DNA of 42,571 nucleotides from Massilia sp. Root335 (GTDB lineage Bacteria > Pseudomonadota > Gammaproteobacteria > Burkholderiales > Burkholderiaceae_D). Below the pieces are notes generated by a model, which was not told where the DNA came from, searched no databases, and saw only the letters and a program-made list of their open reading frames with translations. Where the stretch lies: NCBI RefSeq assembly GCF_001425685.1, contig NZ_LMCY01000051.1:1-42571 (forward strand), in the 5' to 3' direction. The position numbers were made by a program, and so were the translations under genes. Below, in pieces: positions 8,531 to 16,458 of this stretch (position 1 is the first letter of the stretch; the number at the start of each line of letters is the position of its first letter).

Positions 8531-9013
8531 TCAGCGGCGGCCGACGAAGAAGGCCGCGACCAGCGTGACGACGCCGACGACGACCAGCGGTCCGGTGATC
8601 GCCGGGGTCAGGTATCTGCTCGCATTGACGATGGCCAGCACCACGGCGGCGGACAGGAAGCCCATGCCGACGAACAGCAGCCAGCCCGCGCTGCCGGCCG
8701 ACGACGGCGCCACGCGCTTGACGACGAGGTGGTGCACGTACGCGTTCCGCACGAAAAAGTAAATCACCAGCAGCACGACGAAGGCCACGGCGCCGATCGC
8801 CATGTCGCGTCCGGCCGTGTCGCGCAGCGGCGCCGCGCTCGTGTTGGTGGCGCCGCCGGGCGCGATCTCGACGGGCTGCGTGGCCGTGTCGGGCGTCGTC
8901 TTGGGCAGGCCGTCCTGCGGCGTGGTCGCCGTCTGGCCGGGCAGCCTGAAGCCGGGGTCGGTGCCGGCGGTGTCCGGTGCCGGCTGGCCCGGTTTGGTCT
9001 GGGCGTTCTGCAT
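8531..9013 (-). CDS. Small three-helix membrane protein
   Basis: 160-aa protein with a hydrophilic Pro/Thr/Gln-rich N-terminus (about 1-70, probably disordered) and three predicted membrane helices (IGAVAFVVLLVIYFFV, WLLFVGMGFLSAAVVLAIV, GPLVVVGVVTLVAAFFVG). It lies between the vWA-like gene and the tubulin-like gene (24-base gap). The ATG at 9013 is preferred because AGGAAAG sits 8 bases upstream. An alternative ATG at 9037 overlaps the vWA-like stop as ATGA and would add eight residues. No family was recognised. The proline-rich N-terminal tail is an attractive ligand for the GYF_2 domain of the tubulin-like protein (inference). Confidence 0.8.
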   Translation of the reverse strand: MQNAQTKPGQPAPDTAGTDPGFRLPGQTATTPQDGLPKTTPDTATQPVEIAPGGATNTSAAPLRDTAGRDMAIGAVAFVVLLVIYFFVRNAYVHHLVVKRVAPSSAGSAGWLLFVGMGFLSAAVVLAIVNASRYLTPAITGPLVVVGVVTLVAAFFVGRR

Positions 9014-9033
9014 GATCGCTTTCCTGGGTGGGT

Positions 9034-10515
9034 TCATCGGCCGAGCCGCACCTGCGCGCCTTCGCGCAGGTCGAGCAACTGGTGGCCGAACAAGGTCGTC
9101 TTCAGGCGGGCCACTTGATTGCCCGCCTTGTCGTAGATCGGTTGCGTGGCGCCCGCCCGCGTGTGCACGGTGCGCAGTTCGTCTTCCACGACGAGCTGCA
9201 CGCGGCGCGGCCGGCCGTAGGCGTACGCGGCGCCCGCGGCGGCGGCCAGCAGCGCCAGGCCGCCGCCGAGGAGCAGCACGAGCGGCCCCGCGCCGTAATG
9301 CACGTGCACCTCGACGGGCAGCACGGCCGTCGACGCCTGGATGTCGGCCGGCGGCGTGAAGATGTCGGGCAGCGGATCGCCCGGGAACAGCGCCGCCATG
9401 CGCTCGCGGAACGCCTGCGACAATTCCAGCTTCTGGTCCTGCAGGTGCAGCTCGATGCGGCCCGGCAGCACGTACGCGGACCCGGCCGACTTCAGCGCCG
9501 CCAGCGACCATTTGCCCGGCAACTGCGCCACCGGCAGCTGCATGGTCGACGCCAGCGGTTCGGCGCGGCCGGGCGCCAGCCGCGCGACGGTGGTCGTGCG
9601 CAGCACGATCGGACGGTTCTCGCCGCCGAGCACGGAGCGCGCGGAGATGGCCGCGCCGGCGATCGTGTACGGATAAATCGTGTTCTCCAGCTGCCACAGG
9701 ATCGTCGCGCCGGGCGTGCGCGCGTCGGGCGCCACGTCCGCGCGCAGGCGGCCCGCCGCATCCATCGAGAACTCGACGCCGGGCGCGTTCTCGACCTTGC
9801 GCGGCACGAGGCGCACCGTGTCGCGGTCCAGCGGTTTCAGGCGCGCGGGCGGTTCCGTGATGACGCGCCGCACGCGCCCGGCCGCGAGCATGGCGTCGAG
9901 GGCACGCGCGCCGTCCTGGCCGACGGCGAACACATAGACCATCAGGCCATTCGCGCGGTAATGCTCGCCCGCGACCGGCATGCGCAGCGGGAAGGCGAGC
10001 GCCTTCGTGATCGCCGCGCCGCGGTGGATCAGCGCATAGAATTCGCGGTTGCGCCGGGCGGTCGCCTGGTCGTTGTTCGGGCTGTTGCGGTTGTTCGTCA
10101 CCAGCCAGACGAGGCCCGGCTTCCCCTGCAGCACGCGGCTGACTGTCGTCTCGACGGCCTCGCCCAGGTCGGTGTCGGCCAGCGCCGCGCCGCCGGGCTT
10201 CTTCGCCGTTTCGAGCCCGGCCAGCGCGGCCTGCACGTGCGCGGCCGTGGCGTTCGTCACCTGCTCGGACAGCAGCGCGCGCGGCGACGGCGCGCCGGGC
10301 AGCGACTGGTTGAACGCGGCCAGCACGAGCGCGTCGCCCGGCTGCGCGACGCTGCCCGCAAGGGCCGCCACCAGCGGCTTGAACGGCGAATGCGGGTCGG
10401 TGTAGAACGGCTCCATCCATCCCGAGTTCTGCACGAGCACCACTTGCGGCACGGCCCATGCGGCGCCAGTGCCGAGCAGCGCGAGGAGCCAGACGAAGAG
10501 GCGGGCGGCCCTCAC
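9034..10515 (-). CDS. Membrane-anchored vWA-like periplasmic protein
   Basis: 493-aa protein with a signal peptide (RLFVWLLALLGTGAAWA, cleavage near residue 21). A von Willebrand A-like domain follows immediately (VVLVQNSGWM, later DTDLGEAVETTVSR and GLVWLVTNN). One transmembrane helix lies near residue 415 (PLVLLLGGGLALLAAAAG), then a cytoplasmic tail of about 60 residues. The metal site is degenerate: the DxSxS motif reads QNSGW and the usual TD is TN, so metal binding is doubtful. The start is GTG, and it overlaps the stop of the preceding gene as GTGA, implying translational coupling. The topology would link a periplasmic sensor or adhesion module to the cytosolic tubulin-like protein (inference). 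Confidence 0.8.
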   Translation of the reverse strand: MRAARLFVWLLALLGTGAAWAVPQVVLVQNSGWMEPFYTDPHSPFKPLVAALAGSVAQPGDALVLAAFNQSLPGAPSPRALLSEQVTNATAAHVQAALAGLETAKKPGGAALADTDLGEAVETTVSRVLQGKPGLVWLVTNNRNSPNNDQATARRNREFYALIHRGAAITKALAFPLRMPVAGEHYRANGLMVYVFAVGQDGARALDAMLAAGRVRRVITEPPARLKPLDRDTVRLVPRKVENAPGVEFSMDAAGRLRADVAPDARTPGATILWQLENTIYPYTIAGAAISARSVLGGENRPIVLRTTTVARLAPGRAEPLASTMQLPVAQLPGKWSLAALKSAGSAYVLPGRIELHLQDQKLELSQAFRERMAALFPGDPLPDIFTPPADIQASTAVLPVEVHVHYGAGPLVLLLGGGLALLAAAAGAAYAYGRPRRVQLVVEDELRTVHTRAGATQPIYDKAGNQVARLKTTLFGHQLLDLREGAQVRLGR

Positions 10516-12008
10516 GTCGGCGCGTCCAAATTCCAGCCGCGGATCCGGTTCCAGTCTGGGTGGTGCAGCCACAGGCGGTTGGCGTAGACGAAGGGCACGC
10601 ATTCGAGCGGCCGCGCGAGGCGCGCCACTTCGTCCAGGATCACGTTGCGCCGGCCGATCCACTCCACCGTGGTGCGGGCGATCACGCGGTTGGCCAGCGC
10701 GTCTTCGGCGCGGCCCGTGTATTTGTGGAAGCGCAGCACGAGCCCGCTGGGCTGGCTGCGGTTGTTGTTAAAGCCGCGCAGCAGCGGCAGGACGAGGGAA
10801 TCGTCTTCGTGCTGGTCCTCGACGTGCTCGCCGGACCACGGTTCGTCGACGACCGGATGGCCGCGCCGGAACAGCAGGTTCGCGAAGCCGAGGCGCGCGC
10901 CGTCGATCGGTTCGCGCTGCGGACGTTCGGCGCCCAGTTCGAGGAAGGAGTACGACTGGCCGTCGTGCCCGATCAGCCACATGCGGCCGTCGCGGCTCAG
11001 CGTGGGGCCGCCGAGGTCGAGGCTGGGCAGCCACGTGTCCGGCCACGCGAGCCAGCGCGGCGCGGCGCCGGGACGCCACGCGAGCTGGCCCTCGCCGTGC
11101 AGCCAGAACAGCTGGCCGTCGTAGCCGATGGGCCGCGTCCAGCCGGACAGCGGCAGCGCGCCGCAATCGAATTGCGGGCCGGGCGCCAGGTCGGCGCCGA
11201 GCGCGCACAGGCCCAGCGTGCCGCCCGGGTTGCGCACCAGGACGCCCAGCTGGCGCCGCATCATGCCGGGCGCGGCGACGACGGGCGCGGCCAGCAGGGC
11301 TTGCGTGCGGCACGTCTCGCTGACCGGGTTGATGCCGAGGCGGTACAGCCCGTGCGCGGTGGGCACGAGCGCCACGTCGCCGCGGCGCGCCGGGACCTGC
11401 AGGTACGACATCGGCAGCCAGCCGTAATCGGACGCGCCGAACGCGAGATCGGCCGTGCCCTCTTCCGGCATCAGCACGTGCCAGACTTCGGCCAGCGGGT
11501 CCCAGTACTGCAGCACGCCGCGCCCCGGGGCCAGCGCGAGCAGGCGCTGTTCGGGAAAGCCGCAGGTGGCGGCCGCGAACACGCAATGGGCATTCGGCGG
11601 TGGCGGCATCGCGGCGTCGAAGCGTCCGACGCTGGGCGCGGGCGGGCGCTCCTCGAGGCTGTCGCCCAGCGCCAGCGACGTCACGGGCAAGCCATGCGGC
11701 ACGTGGCGGGGCAGCAGCGCGTCCGCATACGGCCCCCACCAGTCGGGCCGGCGCTCCGGCACGGCGCCGAGCCGTTCGAGCGGACGGCCGCATTCGGGGC
11801 AGAAGGCGAACCCCTCGGGATAGATGGCCGCGTGATCGCAGGACAGCGGCAGCGACGCGCCGAGCAGGTGCGCGCAATCGGCCAGGCGGCCGCGTGCCTG
11901 GGCCTGCCAGTCGATCCGGCCCAGGCCGTCGCTGGAGGCCAGCTCGAACTGCCCGCTGCGCTCATCCTCCAGCCAGATGCTGGTCGGCGTTTCCCATCGG
12001 TATGCCAT
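10512..12008 (-). CDS. Zinc-finger, beta-rich protein of unknown function
   Basis: 498-aa cytosolic protein (no signal peptide, no membrane helix), first gene of the tubulin-like operon. A CxH-x10-CxxC zinc finger is visible near the N-terminus (C57, H59, C70, C73; FCPECGRPL). The rest (about 120-498) is rich in Trp, Gly and short beta-like segments (GVLQYWDP, GLYRLGI, GQLFWLHGEGQLAW, GRMWLIGHDGQSY) repeating about every 45-50 residues, suggesting a beta-propeller (inference). The ATG at 12008 is chosen for GGTGGGAG just upstream. The 3' end overlaps the GTG of the vWA-like gene by four bases. I do not recognise a named family. Confidence 0.8.
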   Translation of the reverse strand: MAYRWETPTSIWLEDERSGQFELASSDGLGRIDWQAQARGRLADCAHLLGASLPLSCDHAAIYPEGFAFCPECGRPLERLGAVPERRPDWWGPYADALLPRHVPHGLPVTSLALGDSLEERPPAPSVGRFDAAMPPPPNAHCVFAAATCGFPEQRLLALAPGRGVLQYWDPLAEVWHVLMPEEGTADLAFGASDYGWLPMSYLQVPARRGDVALVPTAHGLYRLGINPVSETCRTQALLAAPVVAAPGMMRRQLGVLVRNPGGTLGLCALGADLAPGPQFDCGALPLSGWTRPIGYDGQLFWLHGEGQLAWRPGAAPRWLAWPDTWLPSLDLGGPTLSRDGRMWLIGHDGQSYSFLELGAERPQREPIDGARLGFANLLFRRGHPVVDEPWSGEHVEDQHEDDSLVLPLLRGFNNNRSQPSGLVLRFHKYTGRAEDALANRVIARTTVEWIGRRNVILDEVARLARPLECVPFVYANRLWLHHPDWNRIRGWNLDAPT

Positions 12009-12077
12009 GCGCTCCCACCGTCGATTCGTCAAAAGGGATCGCGGCCCGCGCAAACCTGGGGCCGTTATCGTTTTGGA

Positions 12078-12083
12078 ATCATA
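12078..12083 (-). promoter_or_regulatory. -10 box for the tubulin-like operon
   Basis: Reads TATGAT on the minus strand (5 of 6 to consensus), 70 bases upstream of the first ATG of the five-gene operon. No good -35 box is seen at the right distance, so this is tentative. Confidence 0.35.
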
Positions 12084-12144
12084 GCGCCGCGATCAAGCCC
12101 ATGGCGCCCTGTTCACGGAGTAGCGTGTGGCTGTGCTTCCGGGA

Positions 12145-12687
12145 TCAAATGATGGATCGGCCGGGGGAACTTTCGGGCAGATCCAATGCCGCCCGGTTCA
12201 CCTGGCGGATCTTCCATGTGCCGTTGTCCAGCACCATCGCCAGCACCAGTTCGTGCTTCGCGTCGCCGTCGCCGTCCAGCGTGACGAGGACGTCGGCGGC
12301 GTTGGCCTGGCGGCGCAGGGTGACGGCCTGCACGCGGCCGCGCAGCCAGGCGCCCCGGATGCGCGCCGACTGCAGGAAGTAGTCGCCCGCCGTGCGCCCG
12401 GCGCCGGTCGCCTGCAGGCGCTTGAACAGTTGCTCGACGAGCGGCTTCGCGACGTACGTATTCAAGCGTTCGTAACGGTCGCTGAGGGGATCCTGGTCGG
12501 CGTCCAGCGTCTCCAGATACCAGCCGTAGAATTCCGCGGCCACAGCCTCGGGCGCGCGCGCCGTGGCGGCGGACGCGTGCGCGGCGCGCGGGGCCGCCGG
12601 CAGCGGTCCCGCCAGACCCGCCAGCGCGGCCGCCAGCAGCAGGCCGGCCGATTTGCGCTTGAGAAAATTTCCTTTATGAATCAACAT
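12145..12687 (-). CDS. Secreted DUF3828-like protein
   Basis: 180-aa exported protein. The N-terminus has positive residues followed by LLLAAALAGLAGPLPAAP, a signal peptide cleaved near residue 35. The mature part resembles DUF3828/NTF2-like periplasmic proteins: AVAAEFYGWYLETL at the start, a Tyr-rich 'YFLQSARI' segment, and the closing strand LVLAMVLDNGTWKIRQV. The role is unknown; related proteins often sit by envelope machinery. It is preceded by AGGAGCG 5-6 bases before the ATG. It lies 136 bases upstream of the tubulin-like operon on the same strand and could be a sixth member, but a separate promoter is possible. Confidence 0.75.
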   Translation of the reverse strand: MLIHKGNFLKRKSAGLLLAAALAGLAGPLPAAPRAAHASAATARAPEAVAAEFYGWYLETLDADQDPLSDRYERLNTYVAKPLVEQLFKRLQATGAGRTAGDYFLQSARIRGAWLRGRVQAVTLRRQANAADVLVTLDGDGDAKHELVLAMVLDNGTWKIRQVNRAALDLPESSPGRSII

Positions 12688-12764
12688 GATGGCGCTCCTG
12701 ACAGCCAGACTGTGCAGCAATCCGGCCAAGTCCTTCGTGAGCTGCCGCAAGCGTACGGGCGACG

Positions 12765-12770
12765 TATAAT
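12765..12770 (+). promoter_or_regulatory. Consensus -10 box, M29-like gene
   Basis: A perfect TATAAT in a GC-rich region, with only a weak -35 (CTGCCG at 12742-12747, 17-base spacing). Transcription would start near 12777. That is exactly an in-frame TTG codon of the downstream gene; the first ATG is at 12801 and lacks a Shine-Dalgarno. A leaderless or very short-leader message is possible. Confidence 0.5.
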
Positions 12771-12800
12771 GCCGGGTTGTCCGCCCTGCCCGCCCACACC

Positions 12801-13838
12801 ATGACGTCCACCGACACCCTGCCCGCCGCTTCCATCGACGCCGCCACCGCGCACCTGCGCGACGTGCTCGCGATCGCGCTCGACCACACCCACGAGCGGC
12901 GCGCGCTGGTCGTGTACGACACCCGCACCGCACTGGCCCGCGGCCTCGTCGAGGCTTATCGCCGCAATCTGCCCGGCGCGACGTTCATCGACTTCGACAC
13001 CGTCGCGCCCGACGCGGTGCTGGCGACCTTCCGCACGCTCGCGCCGCGCGACCTCGTCGTGCTGGTGCAGTCGACGAACTTCCGCCTGGACGGCTTCCGC
13101 CTGCGCGTGGAACTGTTCAAGCTGGGACTGAAAGTGATCGAGCACGTGCACCTGTCGCGCATGCCGGGCACGCAGGGCGAGCACTACATCGAGGCGCTGG
13201 CCTACGACCCCGCCTACTTCCGCGGCGTCGGCCACGCGCTGAAGGCCCGCATCGACCGCGCCCGCCGCGCCGAAGTGCATGGCGGCGGCGACGTCCTCAC
13301 GTTCGCCTCGCCGCTGGAAAGCGCGAAGCTGAACGTGGGCGACTACGGCGCGATGAACAACGTCGGCGGCCAGTTCCCGATCGGCGAGGTGTTCACGGAA
13401 GCGCAGGACCTGGAAGCCGTCAGCGGCCGCGCGCAGGTGCACGTCTTCGGCGACACATCCTACCTCGTCAACCGGCCCGCGGCACCGGTCACGCTCATCG
13501 TCGACAAGGGCCGCGTCGTCGGCACGGAGAACGCAACGCCGGCCTTCCAGGAAGTTCTCGACATCATCCGCCGCGACGAGGGCGAAGTATGGGTGCGCGA
13601 ACTGGGCTTCGGCATGAACCGCGCCTTCACGCGCGAGCGCCGCGTGGACGACATCGGCACGTACGAGCGCATGTGCGGCATCCACCTGTCGCTGGGCGCC
13701 AAGCACGGCGTGTACGCCAAGCCGGGCTTCAAGCGCAAGGACGCCCGCTACCACATCGACGTGTTCGTCGTGACGGACGCCGTGTACCTGGACGGCGAGC
13801 GCGTGTACGCGGATGGGGCGTGGACCGTCGCCGGTTGA
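12801..13838 (+). CDS. M29 aminopeptidase-like protein
   Basis: 345-aa cytosolic protein resembling the thermophilic aminopeptidase M29 / 2,5-dihydroxypyridine-dioxygenase-like superfamily. Visible marks in order: FPIGEVFTE (the 'GGEVFTxP' segment), VRELGFGMN, then IGTYERMCGIHLSLGAKHG and the metal-ligand pair in YHIDVF. These correspond to the conserved Glu, His and HxD positions of M29 enzymes. The length is shorter than M29 peptidases (about 400 aa), and activity may be on small molecules rather than peptides. The ATG at 12801 has no Shine-Dalgarno; an in-frame TTG at 12777 is the alternative start. The PhyH-like gene follows 58 bases downstream on the same strand, probably co-transcribed. 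Confidence 0.75.
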   Translation: MTSTDTLPAASIDAATAHLRDVLAIALDHTHERRALVVYDTRTALARGLVEAYRRNLPGATFIDFDTVAPDAVLATFRTLAPRDLVVLVQSTNFRLDGFRLRVELFKLGLKVIEHVHLSRMPGTQGEHYIEALAYDPAYFRGVGHALKARIDRARRAEVHGGGDVLTFASPLESAKLNVGDYGAMNNVGGQFPIGEVFTEAQDLEAVSGRAQVHVFGDTSYLVNRPAAPVTLIVDKGRVVGTENATPAFQEVLDIIRRDEGEVWVRELGFGMNRAFTRERRVDDIGTYERMCGIHLSLGAKHGVYAKPGFKRKDARYHIDVFVVTDAVYLDGERVYADGAWTVAG

Positions 13839-13896
13839 TCTTTCGATCGCCGCCGCCTTTCTCTACAATGGCATGGTCACTTCACCGGACCATGCC

Positions 13897-14736
13897 ATGC
13901 TCACTACCGCACAACGCGAGCAGTACCAGCACGACGGCTACATCGTCATCCCGAATTTCAAGAACGGCGACGAGATCGCGCGCCTGCGCGCACGCGCCGG
14001 CGAGATCGTCGCCGCGTTCGACCCTGCCGAATCGCGCGCCGTCTTCACGACGCGCGACCAGGCCCGCGCCAGCGACGCCTGGTTCCTCGGCTCGGACAAC
14101 ACGATCCGCTGCTTCTTCGAGGAGGAAGCCTTCGGCCCGGACGGCCGGCTGAAACAGGCCAAGGCCCTGTCGATCAACAAGATCGGCCACGCCATGCATG
14201 ACCTCGACCCCGTGTTCGACGCCTTCACGCACGACGCGACGCTGGCGGCCGTCGCGCGCGACCTGGGCCTGGAACAGCCGCAGGTATGGCAATCGATGTA
14301 CATCTTCAAGCAGCCGGGCATCGGCGGCGAGGTGCGCTGGCACCAGGACGCGACGTTCTTCGATTCCACGCCGATCAGCGTGACGACGTTCTGGTTCGCG
14401 CTGGAAGACGCGACGATCGAGAACGGCTGCCTGTGGGTGGAACCGGGCGGCCACCGCGGTCCGCTGCGCGAACGCTTCCTGCGCGACGGCGACGCCGTCA
14501 CGATGGAAAAGCTGGACGGCACGCCGTGGCCGGACGACAGCACGGCGGTGCCGCTCGAAGCGAAGGCCGGGGACCTCGTCTGCTTTCACGGCCTGCTGCC
14601 GCATTACAGCGCGCCGAACCGCTCGAGCGTGTCGCGCCATGCGTTCACCCTGCACGTGACGGATGCGCGGACCGCGTATTCGCCGCGCAACTGGATCCAG
14701 CGCGACGACAGCTTGCCGGTGCGCGGGTTCGTTTGA
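13897..14736 (+). CDS. Phytanoyl-CoA dioxygenase (PhyH) family protein
   Basis: 279-aa Fe(II)/2-oxoglutarate-dependent dioxygenase. The facial triad is visible: H149 and D151 in RWHQDATFF, and distal H236 in LLPHYSAPN, with R247 (SRHAF) to hold 2-oxoglutarate. Flanking motifs IGHAMHDLDPVF, MYIFKQPGIGGEV and ENGCLWVEPGGH resemble the animal PHYHD1-type branch rather than small-molecule halogenase branches. The substrate is unknown. Start choice: ATG 13897 opens the conserved N-terminus; ATG 13873 would add eight residues. Neither has a good Shine-Dalgarno, so coupling to the upstream M29-like gene is likely. Confidence 0.88.
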   Translation: MLTTAQREQYQHDGYIVIPNFKNGDEIARLRARAGEIVAAFDPAESRAVFTTRDQARASDAWFLGSDNTIRCFFEEEAFGPDGRLKQAKALSINKIGHAMHDLDPVFDAFTHDATLAAVARDLGLEQPQVWQSMYIFKQPGIGGEVRWHQDATFFDSTPISVTTFWFALEDATIENGCLWVEPGGHRGPLRERFLRDGDAVTMEKLDGTPWPDDSTAVPLEAKAGDLVCFHGLLPHYSAPNRSSVSRHAFTLHVTDARTAYSPRNWIQRDDSLPVRGFV

Positions 14737-14859
14737 TCCTGCTGGAACGGCGATATTGCCCGGTGTCGCGCCACCTGCGAAATCGGGCAACGCTTCATCG
14801 CCGGACTGCGTTGCGTGGCCGCTCGTCGGGCATCGTTCGTGCGAGCACGGCTCGCCCAG

Positions 14860-15750
14860 TCAATCGCAACCCTTGATCCAGTGGACGAAAGCCTGCACCC
14901 GCGAGTCCCGCCGCAGATGATGGGGATAGACGATCCAGAACGCATAGGGATTTTCGAGCCTGCGCCGAAACGGCGCCACCAGGTGCCCTTGCCGGAGATC
15001 GTCGCGCACGAGCGGTTCAGGCGCCAGGGCAAACCCCTTGCCGGCCCGTGCCGCCTCGAGCGCCACGTACACGCTCGAGTACCGCAAGCATGGGTGAGAT
15101 GGCGGCAGCGATGTGTTCGCAAGCTCGCACCATTCCATCCAGCCCGGCGGTTTTCCGGAAAGCTGGACAGTACTGTCGTGAATCAAGGTGTAATTCAGGA
15201 CGTCGGACGATGCCGCCAGCGACGCCGCTCCGGGCAGTGCCGGACTGCAAACCGCGATCACCTCCGCACTCATCCACGCCTCGACGGTAACGCCCGGATA
15301 ATTGCCGTCCCCGTAGCGTAATGCGACGTCGAAGTCGCCTTTTTCGAAACTGACGACCCGGTCATCGTCGGTCAATTCGACGGGGAACGCCGCGTGCAAT
15401 GCATACTCCGCAACCCGATGCGCCAGCCATTTCGCAGCCAGGGAAGGCATCGCGGTCACCCGCAACGGCTTCGCTTCGGCATACCTGGCGGGGTCAAGGA
15501 CGTCTTCCAGGGCACTGAACAGGGTGTCCAGCCTGGCAGCCAGGCGTTGCCCATCGGGCGTCAAACTGACTGCCCGGTTGTTGCGGACGAACAGCTGCGT
15601 ACCCAAGTACTGTTCCAGGCGTTTTACTTGATGACTGACAGCCGTCGGGGTCACATGGAGTTCGTGCGCCGCCTTCTGGAAGTTCTCGTGCCGTGCCGCC
15701 GCCTCGAAACTGCGGGCTGCGATCAGAGGCGGATTCCGTCTTGGTCTCAT
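14860..15750 (-). CDS. LysR-family regulator, GcvA-like
   Basis: 296-aa LysR-type regulator. The helix-turn-helix reads SFEAAARHENFQKAAHELH then TPTAVSHQVKRLEQYLG, the form typical of the GcvA branch (N-terminal PPLIAARSFEAAARH). Effector-binding domain motifs are present (RVTAMPSLAAKWL, FDVALRYGDG, AARAGKGFALAPEPLV). Its start lies 171 bases from the divergent acetyltransferase start, a likely target. It converges with the PhyH-like gene; the 123 bases between them hold only a weak 7-bp inverted repeat with a 21-base loop (14756-14790). Confidence 0.93.
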   Translation of the reverse strand: MRPRRNPPLIAARSFEAAARHENFQKAAHELHVTPTAVSHQVKRLEQYLGTQLFVRNNRAVSLTPDGQRLAARLDTLFSALEDVLDPARYAEAKPLRVTAMPSLAAKWLAHRVAEYALHAAFPVELTDDDRVVSFEKGDFDVALRYGDGNYPGVTVEAWMSAEVIAVCSPALPGAASLAASSDVLNYTLIHDSTVQLSGKPPGWMEWCELANTSLPPSHPCLRYSSVYVALEAARAGKGFALAPEPLVRDDLRQGHLVAPFRRRLENPYAFWIVYPHHLRRDSRVQAFVHWIKGCD

Positions 15751-15857
15751 GCCAATATTCTAGCAGCGTGATTTTTATTCATCCGACGAAAAAAAGCTTT
15801 CGTTTGCCTGCCCGCCGATCGGCCCATAGACTCCATTTCCCACCGAAGGAGAATCGA

Positions 15858-15935
15858 ATGCATGCCTCACACGATAGCGTCGCGTCGCCGGCGCCCTTTA
15901 TTTCGCGGAAAGGCCTGCCGCATGAATGGCATTGA
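15858..15935 (+). other. Possible 25-codon leader ORF before GNAT gene
   Basis: The strongest Shine-Dalgarno in the region (GAAGGAG, ending six bases upstream) serves the ATG at 15858, which opens a 25-codon frame ending at 15935, inside the acetyltransferase reading frame. Translation of it would end 14 bases past the acetyltransferase ATG at 15922, an arrangement suited to translational coupling. Alternatively the same Shine-Dalgarno serves the ATG at 15862, extending the acetyltransferase by 20 residues. Confidence 0.3.
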
Positions 15936-16431
15936 GCTGCGCGCCGCGGCGCCCGACGATGCACCCGCCATGCTGGCCCTGCTGCAATCCGCCGCGCGGG
16001 AGGGCGACACGCTCCCCTTCCTCGACGGGCTCGACGCGGATTTCATCGCGTCCCAGTGGCTGCAGGCGACCGGTTGCGCAGTGGCTTGCCGCGGGGGCGC
16101 CGTGCTCGGGATGTACCGCTACGGGACGGCCATGCCTGGCCGCGGTTCCCATATCTGCACCGGCACGTTCGTGGTCAGCCGCCATGCGCGCGGCCAGGGG
16201 ATCGGGCGTGCGCTCGTCGCGCATTGCATCGATGCGGCAACGGCCGCGGGTTACCAGGCCATGCAATTCAACCAGGTGGTGAGCACCAACACCGCGGCGC
16301 TCTCGCTGTACAGGAGCCTCGGGTTCACCGAAGCCGGGTGCATACCCGATGCGTTCAGGCATGACCGGCTCGGCTATGTGCCTGCCTACATCATGTACCG
16401 GCGGCTCTTCCAGGACGCCGTCCAGGCATGA
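15922..16431 (+). CDS. GNAT-family N-acetyltransferase
   Basis: 169-aa acetyltransferase. The acetyl-CoA pyrophosphate loop is clear: VVSRHARGQGIGRALVAHCIDAA (Q/RxxGxG/A type, residues about 89-111), followed by the C-terminal motif NTAALSLYRSLGFTEAG typical of RimI-like and small-molecule GNATs. The acceptor substrate cannot be read from the sequence. Start: ATG 15922 has GGAAAGG about 9 bases upstream and directly opens the fold; ATG 15862 is an alternative. The gene is divergent from the GcvA-like LysR gene, which may regulate it. Confidence 0.9.
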   Translation: MNGIELRAAAPDDAPAMLALLQSAAREGDTLPFLDGLDADFIASQWLQATGCAVACRGGAVLGMYRYGTAMPGRGSHICTGTFVVSRHARGQGIGRALVAHCIDAATAAGYQAMQFNQVVSTNTAALSLYRSLGFTEAGCIPDAFRHDRLGYVPAYIMYRRLFQDAVQA

Positions 16432-16458
16432 GCGCATCCGGCGAACGCTGCGGTCATT

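Noticed and set aside
3932..9118. A 1,728-codon open frame on the plus strand
   Set aside because: It is antisense to the tubulin-like operon, rich in Arg/His/Gln/Val with no domain. Such frames arise from high-GC codon bias opposite real genes.
9112..10455. Functional metal-binding vWA domain
   Set aside because: The DxSxS and TD positions are replaced; only the overall pattern supports a vWA-like fold.
14756..14790. Terminator between the PhyH and LysR genes
   Set aside because: TTGCCCG/CGGGCAA arms are 21 bases apart and no T-run follows on either strand.
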